A DNA stretch of 64,000 bases from Fimbriiglobus ruber (GTDB lineage: Bacteria > Planctomycetota > Planctomycetia > Gemmatales > Gemmataceae): NCBI RefSeq assembly GCF_002197845.1, contig NZ_NIDE01000003.1, forward strand, positions 248,001 through 312,000. Reading direction: 5' to 3'. A program made the translations under genes and the position numbers. The notes under the pieces are model-generated. The model ran no database searches and was not told the origin of the DNA. It saw nothing but the letters and a program-made list of their open reading frames with translations. Positions 51,964-60,424 of this stretch are shown one piece after another (the stretch's first letter is position 1; each line of letters opens with the position of its first letter).

Positions 51964-53580
51964 CTACCCGGCGGGCAGAGGCTTTCGACGCAGGATGAGC
52001 ATGTCGCCGGTGCCGTTAACGAGGTCATACCGGTCACGGACGAACTGACGCAGACGGATGTACGACGGGGTGTCGGTTAACGTGGCCCCGCCCCACTGGG
52101 GGGCGAGTACGCGGAGGAAGTCGTCGGTCGCGCCCGGCCCGAGTAAGACGTTGTCCGTGATGATCCACTGGGGCGGGTTGCGGAGTACGTCGTCGGCCCA
52201 CGCGGCGAACAACTCCGGGCGGATCTCGACCAGATTCCAGGGGATAATGTGGGGGCTCGGGGCCGGCCTCGGGGCCTGCCAGTAAATCTCCGTATCCCGT
52301 CCCCAAACGCAGACCAGAACCGGTTCGTCCGCCGGGATCATGGCGTCGATGAAATAAGTCATGTGCCAGATCGGGGTCCGGAAGCTGTCGGTCGTCTTCA
52401 TGTCGTACGCCCGGTACACCGAGTAACGGGCGATCCAATGAGTCGTCAAGGTGGCGGCGACGAACGCGCCGATCAGGACCCGACAAAACCCGCGGACGGA
52501 AAGGGCCGGCGGAACGGCGGCCCACCCGAGGCTGCCGAGTACGGCCAGCGGGCCGAGGAGGAACGAATAATAGGGGCCGAAGTGCCGCCCGCCGGGGAAC
52601 GTTCCGGCTTGCGCGGCGACCAGCCACAGGCCTGCGACGACGGCCCACACGCGGACCTCGCGGGAGACGCGGCGCCACCCGCCGACGAGGCCGGCCAGGG
52701 ACCCGCAGACGGCGAACGCCGGGAACGCCCCGCCGGCGGTGACGAGCCGGTACCACTCGGCACACCAGCGGTCGAAATGGGTCGCGAGCGGCACCCGGTC
52801 GAGCGCCCCGTACCGGCGGTTCGCGGCCAGTGCCCCGACGAACCCGTCCCAGTATCCGCCCCGGACGGCGTGGGCGACGACCGGCACCCAGACCCCGGCG
52901 ACACCGACGAAGAACAGGAGGAGGCCCGTACGCGCGAACCGCGGGCCGTGTTTCCGAGCCCCCAGGAACAGGAACGGCAGCCACGCGATCAGGTAGACCG
53001 CGGCGGGCGGGAAGCACCCCACCAGGACGCCGTACGCGACACCGGCGGCCGCCGTATAAGCCCGCGACCCCCGGGCGGCCGCGAGCCCGAGCCACGCGGT
53101 CGCGAGTACCGCCGTCGGGAGCGCGAAGGCGTCGTACAGGTGCTGGTACCCGAACATCCCGGTCCAGGCCACGTAGAAGAGTCCGGCGAACGAGCCGGCG
53201 ACCGGTTGGGAAACGGCGAGCAAGGCGCGGCGGAGTTCGGCGGCGGCGGCCGCCGCCAGAACGGCGCCGGCGACGTACACGTCGACCCGCGGGTCCCCGA
53301 AATCGATCGCGCGAAAGATCCAAAAAACCACCGGCGGTTTCGAGTCGTACCAGACGACGTACGGCTTCGCCCCGGCCGCCCACTCTCTCGCGTAGCGGAC
53401 GAAGAGACAGTTGTCGCTCGTCATTGCGTCTTCGAGGACGTACGTGTGTGTCGCGAGTGCGAACGCGAGGAACCCGGCGAACCAGAGCCATGGGCCCGCG
53501 CCCCCGTCAGTTCGTGCGGGCGGTCCGCCGGGTCGGGAGCCTGCGGCGATCGGATCAGGGCTTTCCGACATCAGGGTCAT
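51964..53580 (-). CDS. GT-C fold membrane glycosyltransferase-like protein
   Basis: 538 residues with about 10-12 membrane helices. The N-terminal part has a first-loop acidic motif (HTYVLEDAMTSDNCLFVRYAREWAAG, then YVVWYDSKPPVVFW), matching GT39/ArnT-like lipid-linked-sugar transferases. The C-terminal third is a soluble domain (PADEPVLVCVWGRDTEIYWQAPRPAP). Likely adds sugars from a lipid carrier on the outer face of the membrane; the acceptor is unknown. Convergent with folC (8-nt gap) and divergent from the CPBP protease gene. Confidence 0.85.
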   Translation of the reverse strand: MTLMSESPDPIAAGSRPGGPPARTDGGAGPWLWFAGFLAFALATHTYVLEDAMTSDNCLFVRYAREWAAGAKPYVVWYDSKPPVVFWIFRAIDFGDPRVDVYVAGAVLAAAAAAELRRALLAVSQPVAGSFAGLFYVAWTGMFGYQHLYDAFALPTAVLATAWLGLAAARGSRAYTAAAGVAYGVLVGCFPPAAVYLIAWLPFLFLGARKHGPRFARTGLLLFFVGVAGVWVPVVAHAVRGGYWDGFVGALAANRRYGALDRVPLATHFDRWCAEWYRLVTAGGAFPAFAVCGSLAGLVGGWRRVSREVRVWAVVAGLWLVAAQAGTFPGGRHFGPYYSFLLGPLAVLGSLGWAAVPPALSVRGFCRVLIGAFVAATLTTHWIARYSVYRAYDMKTTDSFRTPIWHMTYFIDAMIPADEPVLVCVWGRDTEIYWQAPRPAPSPHIIPWNLVEIRPELFAAWADDVLRNPPQWIITDNVLLGPGATDDFLRVLAPQWGGATLTDTPSYIRLRQFVRDRYDLVNGTGDMLILRRKPLPAG

Positions 53581-53744
53581 GTCCTTTCCGGAACGGGCGA
53601 CACACCGGGAATTTTATGACCTGACGGTCGGCGGGGAGAACCGGGCACGCGCCGCGCGACCGCTCCCCCACAGCCTCTCTACAATGACGGAACCGCGCCC
53701 GAGCGTCGGGACCCGGACCGTGTAGAGTTCTGGTCGGAGTTTTC

Positions 53745-54857
53745 GTGCCCTACGACGTGTTAACCCAGGTCCGAGACATGGCTGCGGCCGCCGGCCTGGT
53801 CGCGGCCTGCGCGGCCCCAGCGACGGCCGCCGTTTGGGCGCTCGTCGCGCGGCCGCTCGGCTCGCCGGTGTTTGTCGCGCGACCGCGGATTCCGGCCGCG
53901 TGGAGCTTTTTTGACGTCCTCTTTTTGTTCGTCCTGTACACGGCATTCGTCGCGCTGGCCGTGGCGGCGATCTCCGCGACGGGGGCACTGCGGCACGTTT
54001 ACGGCCCCGATTTCCCGGCCGTGGGCGATGTCAGAGTGCCCGATCCCGATTCCGCGGGTGCCGTCGGCAGCGGGGCGGGTAGCGAGGCTATTCAGTCGCG
54101 GGCCCGCAGCGTGCGACAACTGTACGGGATGTGGGGGACCACGGCGGCCGTCCCGCTGCTCTTGCTCGCCGGCCTCGGCATTCACACTCTAATCCGCGGT
54201 GAGCCGGTGCGATGGTCGCCGCGGAACGTACCGGGCAACGTCGTCTTCGGCGCGGTCGTGTGGGCGGTCGCCACCCCGGTCGTGTACGCGGTCCACTTCG
54301 CGGCGATCGCCCTCGTCAACGCGACCGGCGGGGCGGTGGACGAACACCCGCTCGCGCTACTCGGCCCGGGTGCCGACTTGTTCGACCAGTTGTTCTTCGC
54401 CTTCGCCGTGTGCGTGATGACGCCGCTCGTCGAGGAATTTCTCTTCCGCGGGTTACTCGTCCGGTGGGCGGAGGGCGAGAGGTACGGGTCGTGGGTGCTG
54501 ATGGCCGGGGCGATGGGGTTGGCGGCCCTCCCCGGCGGCGGCCGCGAACAAATGCTCACCGCCACCGGATTCGTGGCGGTGCTGGCGGTCGGGCTGGCGG
54601 CGTTCCAATGGTCGGGGGCGGACCGGCGGTGGTTCCCACTGTCGGCCCTCAACACTGGGGCCGCGGTTTACGCGAGCGCGGCCGCGTTCGCGGCGGCCCA
54701 TTCCGGCGTGTGGCCGTCGCCGGTGCCGCTGTTCGTTCTCGGGCTCGCGCTCGGCGTCGTGGCCGCCCGGACGGGTGGCATCAGCGGATGTGTGGTCGCA
54801 CACGGGCTATTTAATGCGGTCTCGTTCGTCTACCTGCTACGCGGCGGGGTTGCGTGA
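53745..54857 (+). CDS. CPBP-family intramembrane metalloprotease
   Basis: 370 residues, GTG start. About eight membrane helices. The family motifs are present: EEFLFRG (Glu-Glu-x3-Arg, residues about 226-232 in TPLVEEFLFRGLLVRW), a following HS/His helix (AAAFAAAHSGVWPS) and GISGCVVAHGLFNA near the C terminus with the second His/Asn pair. This is the Abi/CAAX-type protease fold; substrates unknown. The final 21 nt overlap the convergent glycosyltransferase gene. Confidence 0.9.
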   Translation: MPYDVLTQVRDMAAAAGLVAACAAPATAAVWALVARPLGSPVFVARPRIPAAWSFFDVLFLFVLYTAFVALAVAAISATGALRHVYGPDFPAVGDVRVPDPDSAGAVGSGAGSEAIQSRARSVRQLYGMWGTTAAVPLLLLAGLGIHTLIRGEPVRWSPRNVPGNVVFGAVVWAVATPVVYAVHFAAIALVNATGGAVDEHPLALLGPGADLFDQLFFAFAVCVMTPLVEEFLFRGLLVRWAEGERYGSWVLMAGAMGLAALPGGGREQMLTATGFVAVLAVGLAAFQWSGADRRWFPLSALNTGAAVYASAAAFAAAHSGVWPSPVPLFVLGLALGVVAARTGGISGCVVAHGLFNAVSFVYLLRGGVA

Positions 54858-56072
54858 TCCCGAAGACCGAGGCGTCACTCCGAGAACTGCGACTTGAGAC
54901 TGAGCCGGCCGCGGGGGCGGTTGTAACACTTTCTTGTACACGTCGACCGTCTCCCGGGCCGCACGTTCCCAGGTAAATGAACGGGCGCGGGCAGCACCTC
55001 CGCTTGAAGAAAGAGCGGACCGGTAATCGTTGTCGGTGGCCAGTCGCATCATCGCGTCTCTCCACCCCTGCACGTCGTCGGGGTTGATGAAAGCCGCGCA
55101 CGGGCCGCACACCTCGCGGACGGCGGCCGCCGTGGACGCGAGGACCGCGCCGCCGCACGCGAGCATTTCGACCAGCGGCAGGCCGAATCCCTCGTAGTGC
55201 GACGGGTAAACCAGCCCTGTGGCTCCGCAGTATACGGCCGGGAGGTCGGCGTCGGCGACATACCCAACGTGGCGGACGCCCGCCGCGCGGCCGGTCGTGT
55301 GAAAGAACTCCCGCTCGGCCTCCGCCTGCCACCCCCACGGGCCGGCCAACACCAGCGGGCACGCGGCCCGAACAGCACTCGGGAGATCAGCGAACGCCCG
55401 CATCGCCGTGCCGAGGTTCTTCCGCGGCTCGATCGTGCCGACACAGAGGAAGTATCGATCCGGGAGTCCGAGCCCGGCTTTAACTGCCGCCACGTCGCTC
55501 TCGGGCAGTGGCCGGAACGCCCGACTCACGCCGTTGTAAACCGTAGTCACGCGGGACGGCGGCAGGTTCATCTCGTCGATCATCTCGTTCCGCACGGTTT
55601 CGGACACGGTAATGACGTGCGCCGCCCGTTGGATGCCGTCGATGAAGTGCTGGGTGTGCATCTTGACCCGGTCCGCCGGGTGCCATTCCGGGAACCGCAA
55701 GACGGACAGGTCGTGGACCGTGACGACGGTCGGCAGCCGGGACGGGAATGGGATGAAGTTCGGCTCGTGGTACAAGTCGAATCGACCGGAATACGAATAG
55801 GCGCCGAAGTGAACACGGCTCGCCCACCTGGCCACACTCTTGGCCATTGAGGTAGCCCATGCTTTAATCGGTCGCGGGCGCGGAGCGCCGGCGGACGGGG
55901 GGGCGGGGGGCCGGGCGAACCGGCGGGCCAGGTCCGCGACCCGTTCGCCGGGGTAGAGATCGAACGTGTCGTCCGGGAACTCGGCGGCCAGGGCGGCCGC
56001 CAGGTTGGCGACGTGGTGCCCGACCCCGGTTTTCGGCTTCAGCGCGGCCAACCCGTTGACGACGACGCGCAT
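54837..56072 (-). CDS. GT4-family glycosyltransferase
   Basis: 411 residues from ATG 56072; a longer in-frame open stretch upstream is not needed. GT-B fold: N-terminal Rossmann part RVVVNGLAALKPKTGVGHH, then the HEPNFIPFPSRLP loop, the C-terminal domain with FLCVGTIEPRKNLGTAMRAF and the EX7E-like stretch in YPSHYEGFGLPLVEMLACG. Transfers a sugar from a nucleotide-sugar donor. Last gene of the four-gene glycan operon; overlaps the CPBP gene by 21 nt (convergent). Confidence 0.92.
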   Translation of the reverse strand: MRVVVNGLAALKPKTGVGHHVANLAAALAAEFPDDTFDLYPGERVADLARRFARPPAPPSAGAPRPRPIKAWATSMAKSVARWASRVHFGAYSYSGRFDLYHEPNFIPFPSRLPTVVTVHDLSVLRFPEWHPADRVKMHTQHFIDGIQRAAHVITVSETVRNEMIDEMNLPPSRVTTVYNGVSRAFRPLPESDVAAVKAGLGLPDRYFLCVGTIEPRKNLGTAMRAFADLPSAVRAACPLVLAGPWGWQAEAEREFFHTTGRAAGVRHVGYVADADLPAVYCGATGLVYPSHYEGFGLPLVEMLACGGAVLASTAAAVREVCGPCAAFINPDDVQGWRDAMMRLATDNDYRSALSSSGGAARARSFTWERAARETVDVYKKVLQPPPRPAQSQVAVLGVTPRSSGSRNPAA

Positions 56073-56125
56073 AAATCGGTGTCCCGAGTTCCTGAGCCTG
56101 AAACGGTTGCCTTCGGCCCGCGGAT

Positions 56126-57103
56126 TTAGTGTCCGGCCCGGGCGCGCGGAGGGCGAACTCCCCGGTCGTACCGCTCGATGAGGACGGCCGGTGCGTACCA
56201 CAAATACGAGGCGGCGGCCCCGGCCACGGCGCGGGCAATCGGCCACCGCCCCCCGCGCCCGATCAAAGCCCGCACGACCGCCTGCACCACTTTGGCGAAC
56301 AAAACGAGTCCCGCCGAGGTCGCGAGAAACGGGTCGCCGTTGCGCAGGCTCGTCAGGGCGCGGTTCCGTTCGACGCAAAACGCGAACAGCGGCGATTCGT
56401 CCCCGGCCGCGGCACCGTGAACGTGTCGGACGAGTGCGCGGGGGGCGTAGTCCGGTCCGCGGCCGGCGCGGCGGGCACGCCACCCGGCGTCCAGATCTTC
56501 ATAGTAAACGAAATACCGGGGGTTGAAGAGCGGTTCGCCCGCCACCGGGGCCGGTAGAAGAACGGCCCCGCCACACCCCGCGAAGACCGGCCCGGCGGCC
56601 TCGAACTGTCCCGCGTCCGGTTGCCGAAACCCGCGGTCCGCCCCCCGTCCGTCTCGCAGCAAGAACAATCCGGTACTGTTAATGATCGTCGGGTCGTGGG
56701 CGAAGACCATCTTCGCGGCCGCCATGCCGTCCGGATTTTCGCCGGCGGCGCGGATCAATTCTTCGAGAAAATACGGGTCCGGGATCGTGTCGTTGTTCAG
56801 CAGGACGAGGGTCCGGCCGTGCGCGAACCGCGCGGCCACGTTGTTCCCCTCGGCGAACCCCGTGTTGCGGCCCAGCGCGACACGTCGCACCCACGGGAAC
56901 GACTTTCGGACGAGGTCGACCGACCCGTCCGCCGAGGCGTTGTCGACGAGAATAACTTCGTACTGGTAGCGCGGGAGCGTTTGTCGTTCGAGCGCGGTCA
57001 GGCACGCGGGGAGGTGCCGCTCGCCGTTGAAATTGACGACCAACACACTGACCAAAAGGGGGGCCACCGCGCGTTCCGTGAGAGGGAAATCCGTCAACAA
57101 CAT
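56126..57103 (-). CDS. GT2-family glycosyltransferase
   Basis: 325 residues. GT-A fold: VSVLVVNFNGERHLPACLTAL, then VILVDNASADGSVDLVRK, GFAEGNNVAARFA and a DxD-like LLNNDTIPDP. A C-terminal hydrophobic segment (about 275-315) suggests membrane association. The rhamnosyltransferase-like pattern is typical of O-antigen/capsule genes. 25 nt after the ABC ATPase gene on the same strand. Confidence 0.93.
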   Translation of the reverse strand: MLLTDFPLTERAVAPLLVSVLVVNFNGERHLPACLTALERQTLPRYQYEVILVDNASADGSVDLVRKSFPWVRRVALGRNTGFAEGNNVAARFAHGRTLVLLNNDTIPDPYFLEELIRAAGENPDGMAAAKMVFAHDPTIINSTGLFLLRDGRGADRGFRQPDAGQFEAAGPVFAGCGGAVLLPAPVAGEPLFNPRYFVYYEDLDAGWRARRAGRGPDYAPRALVRHVHGAAAGDESPLFAFCVERNRALTSLRNGDPFLATSAGLVLFAKVVQAVVRALIGRGGRWPIARAVAGAAASYLWYAPAVLIERYDRGVRPPRARAGH

Positions 57104-57128
57104 CCACGGGTGGCGCCCACGCGACCTG

Positions 57129-57962
57129 TCACGCCGCGGCCCGGATCTCGGTCGTGGCGCGGGCGGCGGGTTCGTCCTCGTCGGTGTCGCTGAGGTCGCC
57201 GCCGACGGGGTGCGCGGCGCCCGACGGGCCGACGCTCCGCTTGTACTTGGCGACCACCTCGCGCGGCTCGCCGTCGGCCATCAGCGCGCCGTGCTGGAGC
57301 CAGATCGCCCGGTTGCAGATTTGCTCCAGGGTGCCGATATCGTGCGTCACGAGTACCATCAGGCGGGCGGCCGCCATGAGTTCCCGCATCCGCTCCCGGG
57401 CCTTGACCTGGAACGCGAGATCCCCGGCCCCGAGCACTTCGTCGACGAGCAGCACCTCGGGCGACACCGCCGTCGAGATCGAGAAGGCGAGCCGGACCAG
57501 CATCCCGCTGGAATAGTACCGGACCGGGACGTCGAGGAAGGCCCCGAGTTCGGAGAACGCGGCGATTCCGTCGATCTTCTTTTCGAGCGACTTGGGCGTT
57601 TCCCCGAGGAGGTAGCCGCGGTACCGGATGTTTTCCCACCCGTTCGCGTCCATCTCGAACCCGAGCGCGATATCGAACAGCGAACAGATCCGCCCCTCGA
57701 CGACCCGCGTCCCCTTGGTGGGGGGGTAAACGCCGGCCAGCAGTTTGAGCAGCGTACTCTTCCCGGCCCCGTTGTGCCCGACCACCCCGATCCGGTCGCC
57801 GTCGTGAGCCGTCAGGTTGAGGTGGTTGAGCGCGTGGATGGGGATTCGGGGGTTCCGCGATTCGCGGAACAGTCCCTTGACCAGATATTCCTTGAGCGGC
57901 ACCTTTCGCTGCTGGCGGATGGTGAACGTCAGGCTCACGTCGTTGAGTTCGATCTTGGCCAT
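57129..57962 (-). CDS. ABC transporter ATP-binding subunit for glycan export
   Basis: 277 residues. Walker A GHNGAGKST (about 80-88), signature YSSGMLVRLAF, Walker B EVLLVDEVLGAGD and switch His in THDIGTLEQ. Similar to TagH/Wzt ATPases that power export of lipid-linked polysaccharide. The C-terminal carbohydrate-binding domain of long Wzt proteins is absent, so it is the short type. 74 nt after the permease gene. Confidence 0.93.
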   Translation of the reverse strand: MAKIELNDVSLTFTIRQQRKVPLKEYLVKGLFRESRNPRIPIHALNHLNLTAHDGDRIGVVGHNGAGKSTLLKLLAGVYPPTKGTRVVEGRICSLFDIALGFEMDANGWENIRYRGYLLGETPKSLEKKIDGIAAFSELGAFLDVPVRYYSSGMLVRLAFSISTAVSPEVLLVDEVLGAGDLAFQVKARERMRELMAAARLMVLVTHDIGTLEQICNRAIWLQHGALMADGEPREVVAKYKRSVGPSGAAHPVGGDLSDTDEDEPAARATTEIRAAA

Positions 57963-58036
57963 CGGCGTGCAAAAAGCCTTGGGTGTTCGGTGCGGGTGGG
58001 GTGGGCCGGCGGGTGATTCCGCCGCGCCGGGTCACG

Positions 58037-58822
58037 TCACAGCTCGAAAATGATCTTTTTCTGGAGCCACGCGATCATGCACGCCCCCAGGCCGGCAACG
58101 ACGACCCCGAGTGTGATCCCTTGCCCGTACAGTGCCAGGGACGGAGCCTCGCCGGAGAGGAGGGGAGCCCGGATGAGTTCCAGGTAAATGTGGACGGGGT
58201 TGTACTGCTCGAACTCCTGCAACCAGGGCGGGAGACCTTTGAACGGCAGCATGATCGGGGTCACGAAGAAGAAAAATTGTGCGGCGACCTCGATCAGGTG
58301 CTTCATGTCGTGGAAGTACGGGGTGATGAACGCCATGACGGTGGCCGCCCCCCAACAGAACAGGAACACGAACGGGAGGGTCGGGAGTACGAACCGTAGG
58401 CCGAGGAACGAGTTCGCCGTGCCGGTCAGAAACGCCGTCAGGACGACGACGACGGTGAGGGTGATCAGAAAGTGAACGCCCGTGCCGAGAACGGTCCGAA
58501 GCGTGTAAATCCCGTACGGGAGTGGGCACTGGCGGATGTACGCCTCGTTAGAGATCAGTGACGTACACCCGCCGACCACCGACCCGCGGATGAAGTCCCA
58601 CACGCACAAGCCGCAAAGGAGGTAGGCCCCGTATTCGAGGTACTTGTTCGCCATCATGACGTGGCCGAAGCCGACGACCAGCACCACGCTCATCAGGACC
58701 GGGTGCATGACCGACCACCCGATGCCGAGGACGGACCGCCGGTATCGGGAGCGCAGGTCCATCTTGACCAGCGACAGCCAAAAGTGACGGAACAGCCAAA
58801 CCGCTTTCAGGTGCTGAAGCAT
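58037..58822 (-). CDS. ABC transporter permease for glycan export
   Basis: 261 residues from ATG 58822. Six-segment ABC2-type membrane protein (about residues 36-250; VLGIGWSVMHPVLMSVVLVVGFGHVM; LPFVFLFCWGAATVMAF), as in TagG/Wzm, which form the channel for polysaccharide export. Works with the ATPase encoded next to it. First gene of the operon, divergent from the methyltransferase gene. Confidence 0.93.
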   Translation of the reverse strand: MLQHLKAVWLFRHFWLSLVKMDLRSRYRRSVLGIGWSVMHPVLMSVVLVVGFGHVMMANKYLEYGAYLLCGLCVWDFIRGSVVGGCTSLISNEAYIRQCPLPYGIYTLRTVLGTGVHFLITLTVVVVLTAFLTGTANSFLGLRFVLPTLPFVFLFCWGAATVMAFITPYFHDMKHLIEVAAQFFFFVTPIMLPFKGLPPWLQEFEQYNPVHIYLELIRAPLLSGEAPSLALYGQGITLGVVVAGLGACMIAWLQKKIIFEL

Positions 58823-59210
58823 CTCGCGTCTCGTACCAAAAGACAACCGCCGAAAACCATGTTTGGGTGGCGAACCGTACCCAGATTCGGTTCCCAATTC
58901 CAGACCAACTTATCGGCCCGCGACCCGGACCCAGAATAACGACTCGCTCCGTTCGTGGCGAATCGCTCGCCCCGATTCGACAGTCCTCCAGGCGTGCCGC
59001 ACTCCTGGGCAATTTACGCTCCCAAATCGCCTAATCAGCCCCGCCCACCACAATTGTTGATTTGTCCGGCTTGCGCCACTCGACCGATCTTCTCTCCGAA
59101 TGCAGGAAAAAAGGGATAATCCCGATCTTGCGCTTGCGCCAGCTGTGCGATATGGATAGATTCTATCGATTACTGCGATTCTTCCAGCTGACGTGAAGAG
59201 GGCGGGCCAG
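58823..59210. other. divergent intergenic region, glycan operon / methyltransferase
   Basis: 388 nt between divergent genes. The right half (about 59080-59190) is AT-richer and probably holds promoters, but no clear boxes, hairpins or RNA genes were recognised. Confidence 0.5.
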
Positions 59211-60071
59211 ATGCCGTGGGACGAATTGTGGACCGGCGATTGCATTAAACTCCTGGACAAGTTACCGGCCGGGACGGCCGATCTCGTCTTCGCCGACCCC
59301 CCGTTCAACATCGGTTACGAATACGACGTGTACGACGACCGGCGGGCCAAAAGCGAATACCTCGCCTGGACGGACAAGTGGCTCGCGGCCGCGAAGCGGG
59401 TCCTCAAGCCGTCCGGGGCGATGTTCGTGGCCATCGGGGACGAGTACGCCGCCGAGATGAAAGTCCGGCTCGACCAGCTCGGCCTGGCGATGCGGAACTG
59501 GATCGTCTGGCACTACACCTTCGGGGTCAACTGCACCAAAAAATTTAACCGCAGCCACGCGCACATCTTCTATTACGTGGCCGACCCGAAGGCGTACACC
59601 TTCAACCCGGACGGCATTCGCGTCCCCTCGGCCCGCATGACGACCTACGCCGACCGCCGGGCCAACCCGGTCGGCAAGCTCCCGGACGATACGTGGGTAC
59701 TCCGCCCGCAAGAGACCGACGACCACTTCCAGGCGTCCGCTGACACGTGGTCCGTGTCGCGCATCTGCGGGACGTTTAAAGAGCGGACCGAACACCCCTG
59801 CCAGATGCCCGAGGCGGTCCTCGAACGGATCATTCGCGCGGCGACGAGCCCCGGCGACCTCGTTCTCGACCCGTTCGCCGGGAGCGGGACGACGCTCGCC
59901 GCCGCGAAGAAACTCCGCCGCCGCTACCTCGGCATGGAACTGTCCGAGACGTACGCCGAGGCGGTCCGCGCGCGTCTGGCGGCCGTCCGCCCCGAGCCAT
60001 TGACCCCGGTCAGTGTCCCGCGCCAACCGGGAGTCCGCCGCACGCGAGCTGCCGGGCTCAAGCCGCGGTAA
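59211..60071 (+). CDS. orphan beta-class DNA methyltransferase
   Basis: 286 residues from ATG 59211 (GAAGAGG 8 nt before; a GTG at 59193 is an alternative). Motif IV DPPF (residues 29-32) comes first and motif I DPFAGSGTT (about 219-227) last, the beta-class order of amino-methyltransferases; the DPPF form is typical of N6-adenine enzymes. The target-recognition region lies between (YTFGVNCTKKFNRSHAH...). Methylates a short DNA motif using S-adenosylmethionine. No restriction gene is adjacent, so it may be an orphan (regulatory or protective) enzyme. Confidence 0.93.
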   Translation: MPWDELWTGDCIKLLDKLPAGTADLVFADPPFNIGYEYDVYDDRRAKSEYLAWTDKWLAAAKRVLKPSGAMFVAIGDEYAAEMKVRLDQLGLAMRNWIVWHYTFGVNCTKKFNRSHAHIFYYVADPKAYTFNPDGIRVPSARMTTYADRRANPVGKLPDDTWVLRPQETDDHFQASADTWSVSRICGTFKERTEHPCQMPEAVLERIIRAATSPGDLVLDPFAGSGTTLAAAKKLRRRYLGMELSETYAEAVRARLAAVRPEPLTPVSVPRQPGVRRTRAAGLKPR

Positions 60072-60191
60072 CGAATCAGGCTCCGATTGTTACGAATTAT
60101 TCATTTCTGAAACAAAACCGACGCTCGGCGCGGGTCTCCGACCCCGCCGATCCTCCCGATTGCAGTTCTTTTCTCTGATCCGACACTCGCC

Positions 60192-60345
60192 ACCGGCGCT
60201 CGGCGCGGGTCTCCGACCCCGCCGTTCTTCGGACCGCAGGTCTCCCACGCCAGCCTGGCGCAGGCGGCGGTGTCCGAGGGGGCGAGCGTCGGGAGACCTG
60301 CGGTCCGAAGAACGGCGGGGTCGGAGACCCGCGCCGAGCGCCGGT
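60192..60345. repeat. 55-bp perfect intergenic palindrome
   Basis: Arms 60192-60246 and 60291-60345 are exact reverse complements of 55 nt with a 44-nt loop. A partial direct copy (about 60119-60150: GCTCGGCGCGGGTCTCCGAC) lies just upstream. Different repeat family from the TTAGCCACAG palindromes. Confidence 0.9.
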
Positions 60346-60424
60346 ACGGGAAGCTATTGCGACGGGATGGTTACGCCCTGCCGCCTCATGAGTCTTATTC
60401 ATTTCTGGAACAAAACTACCGACC

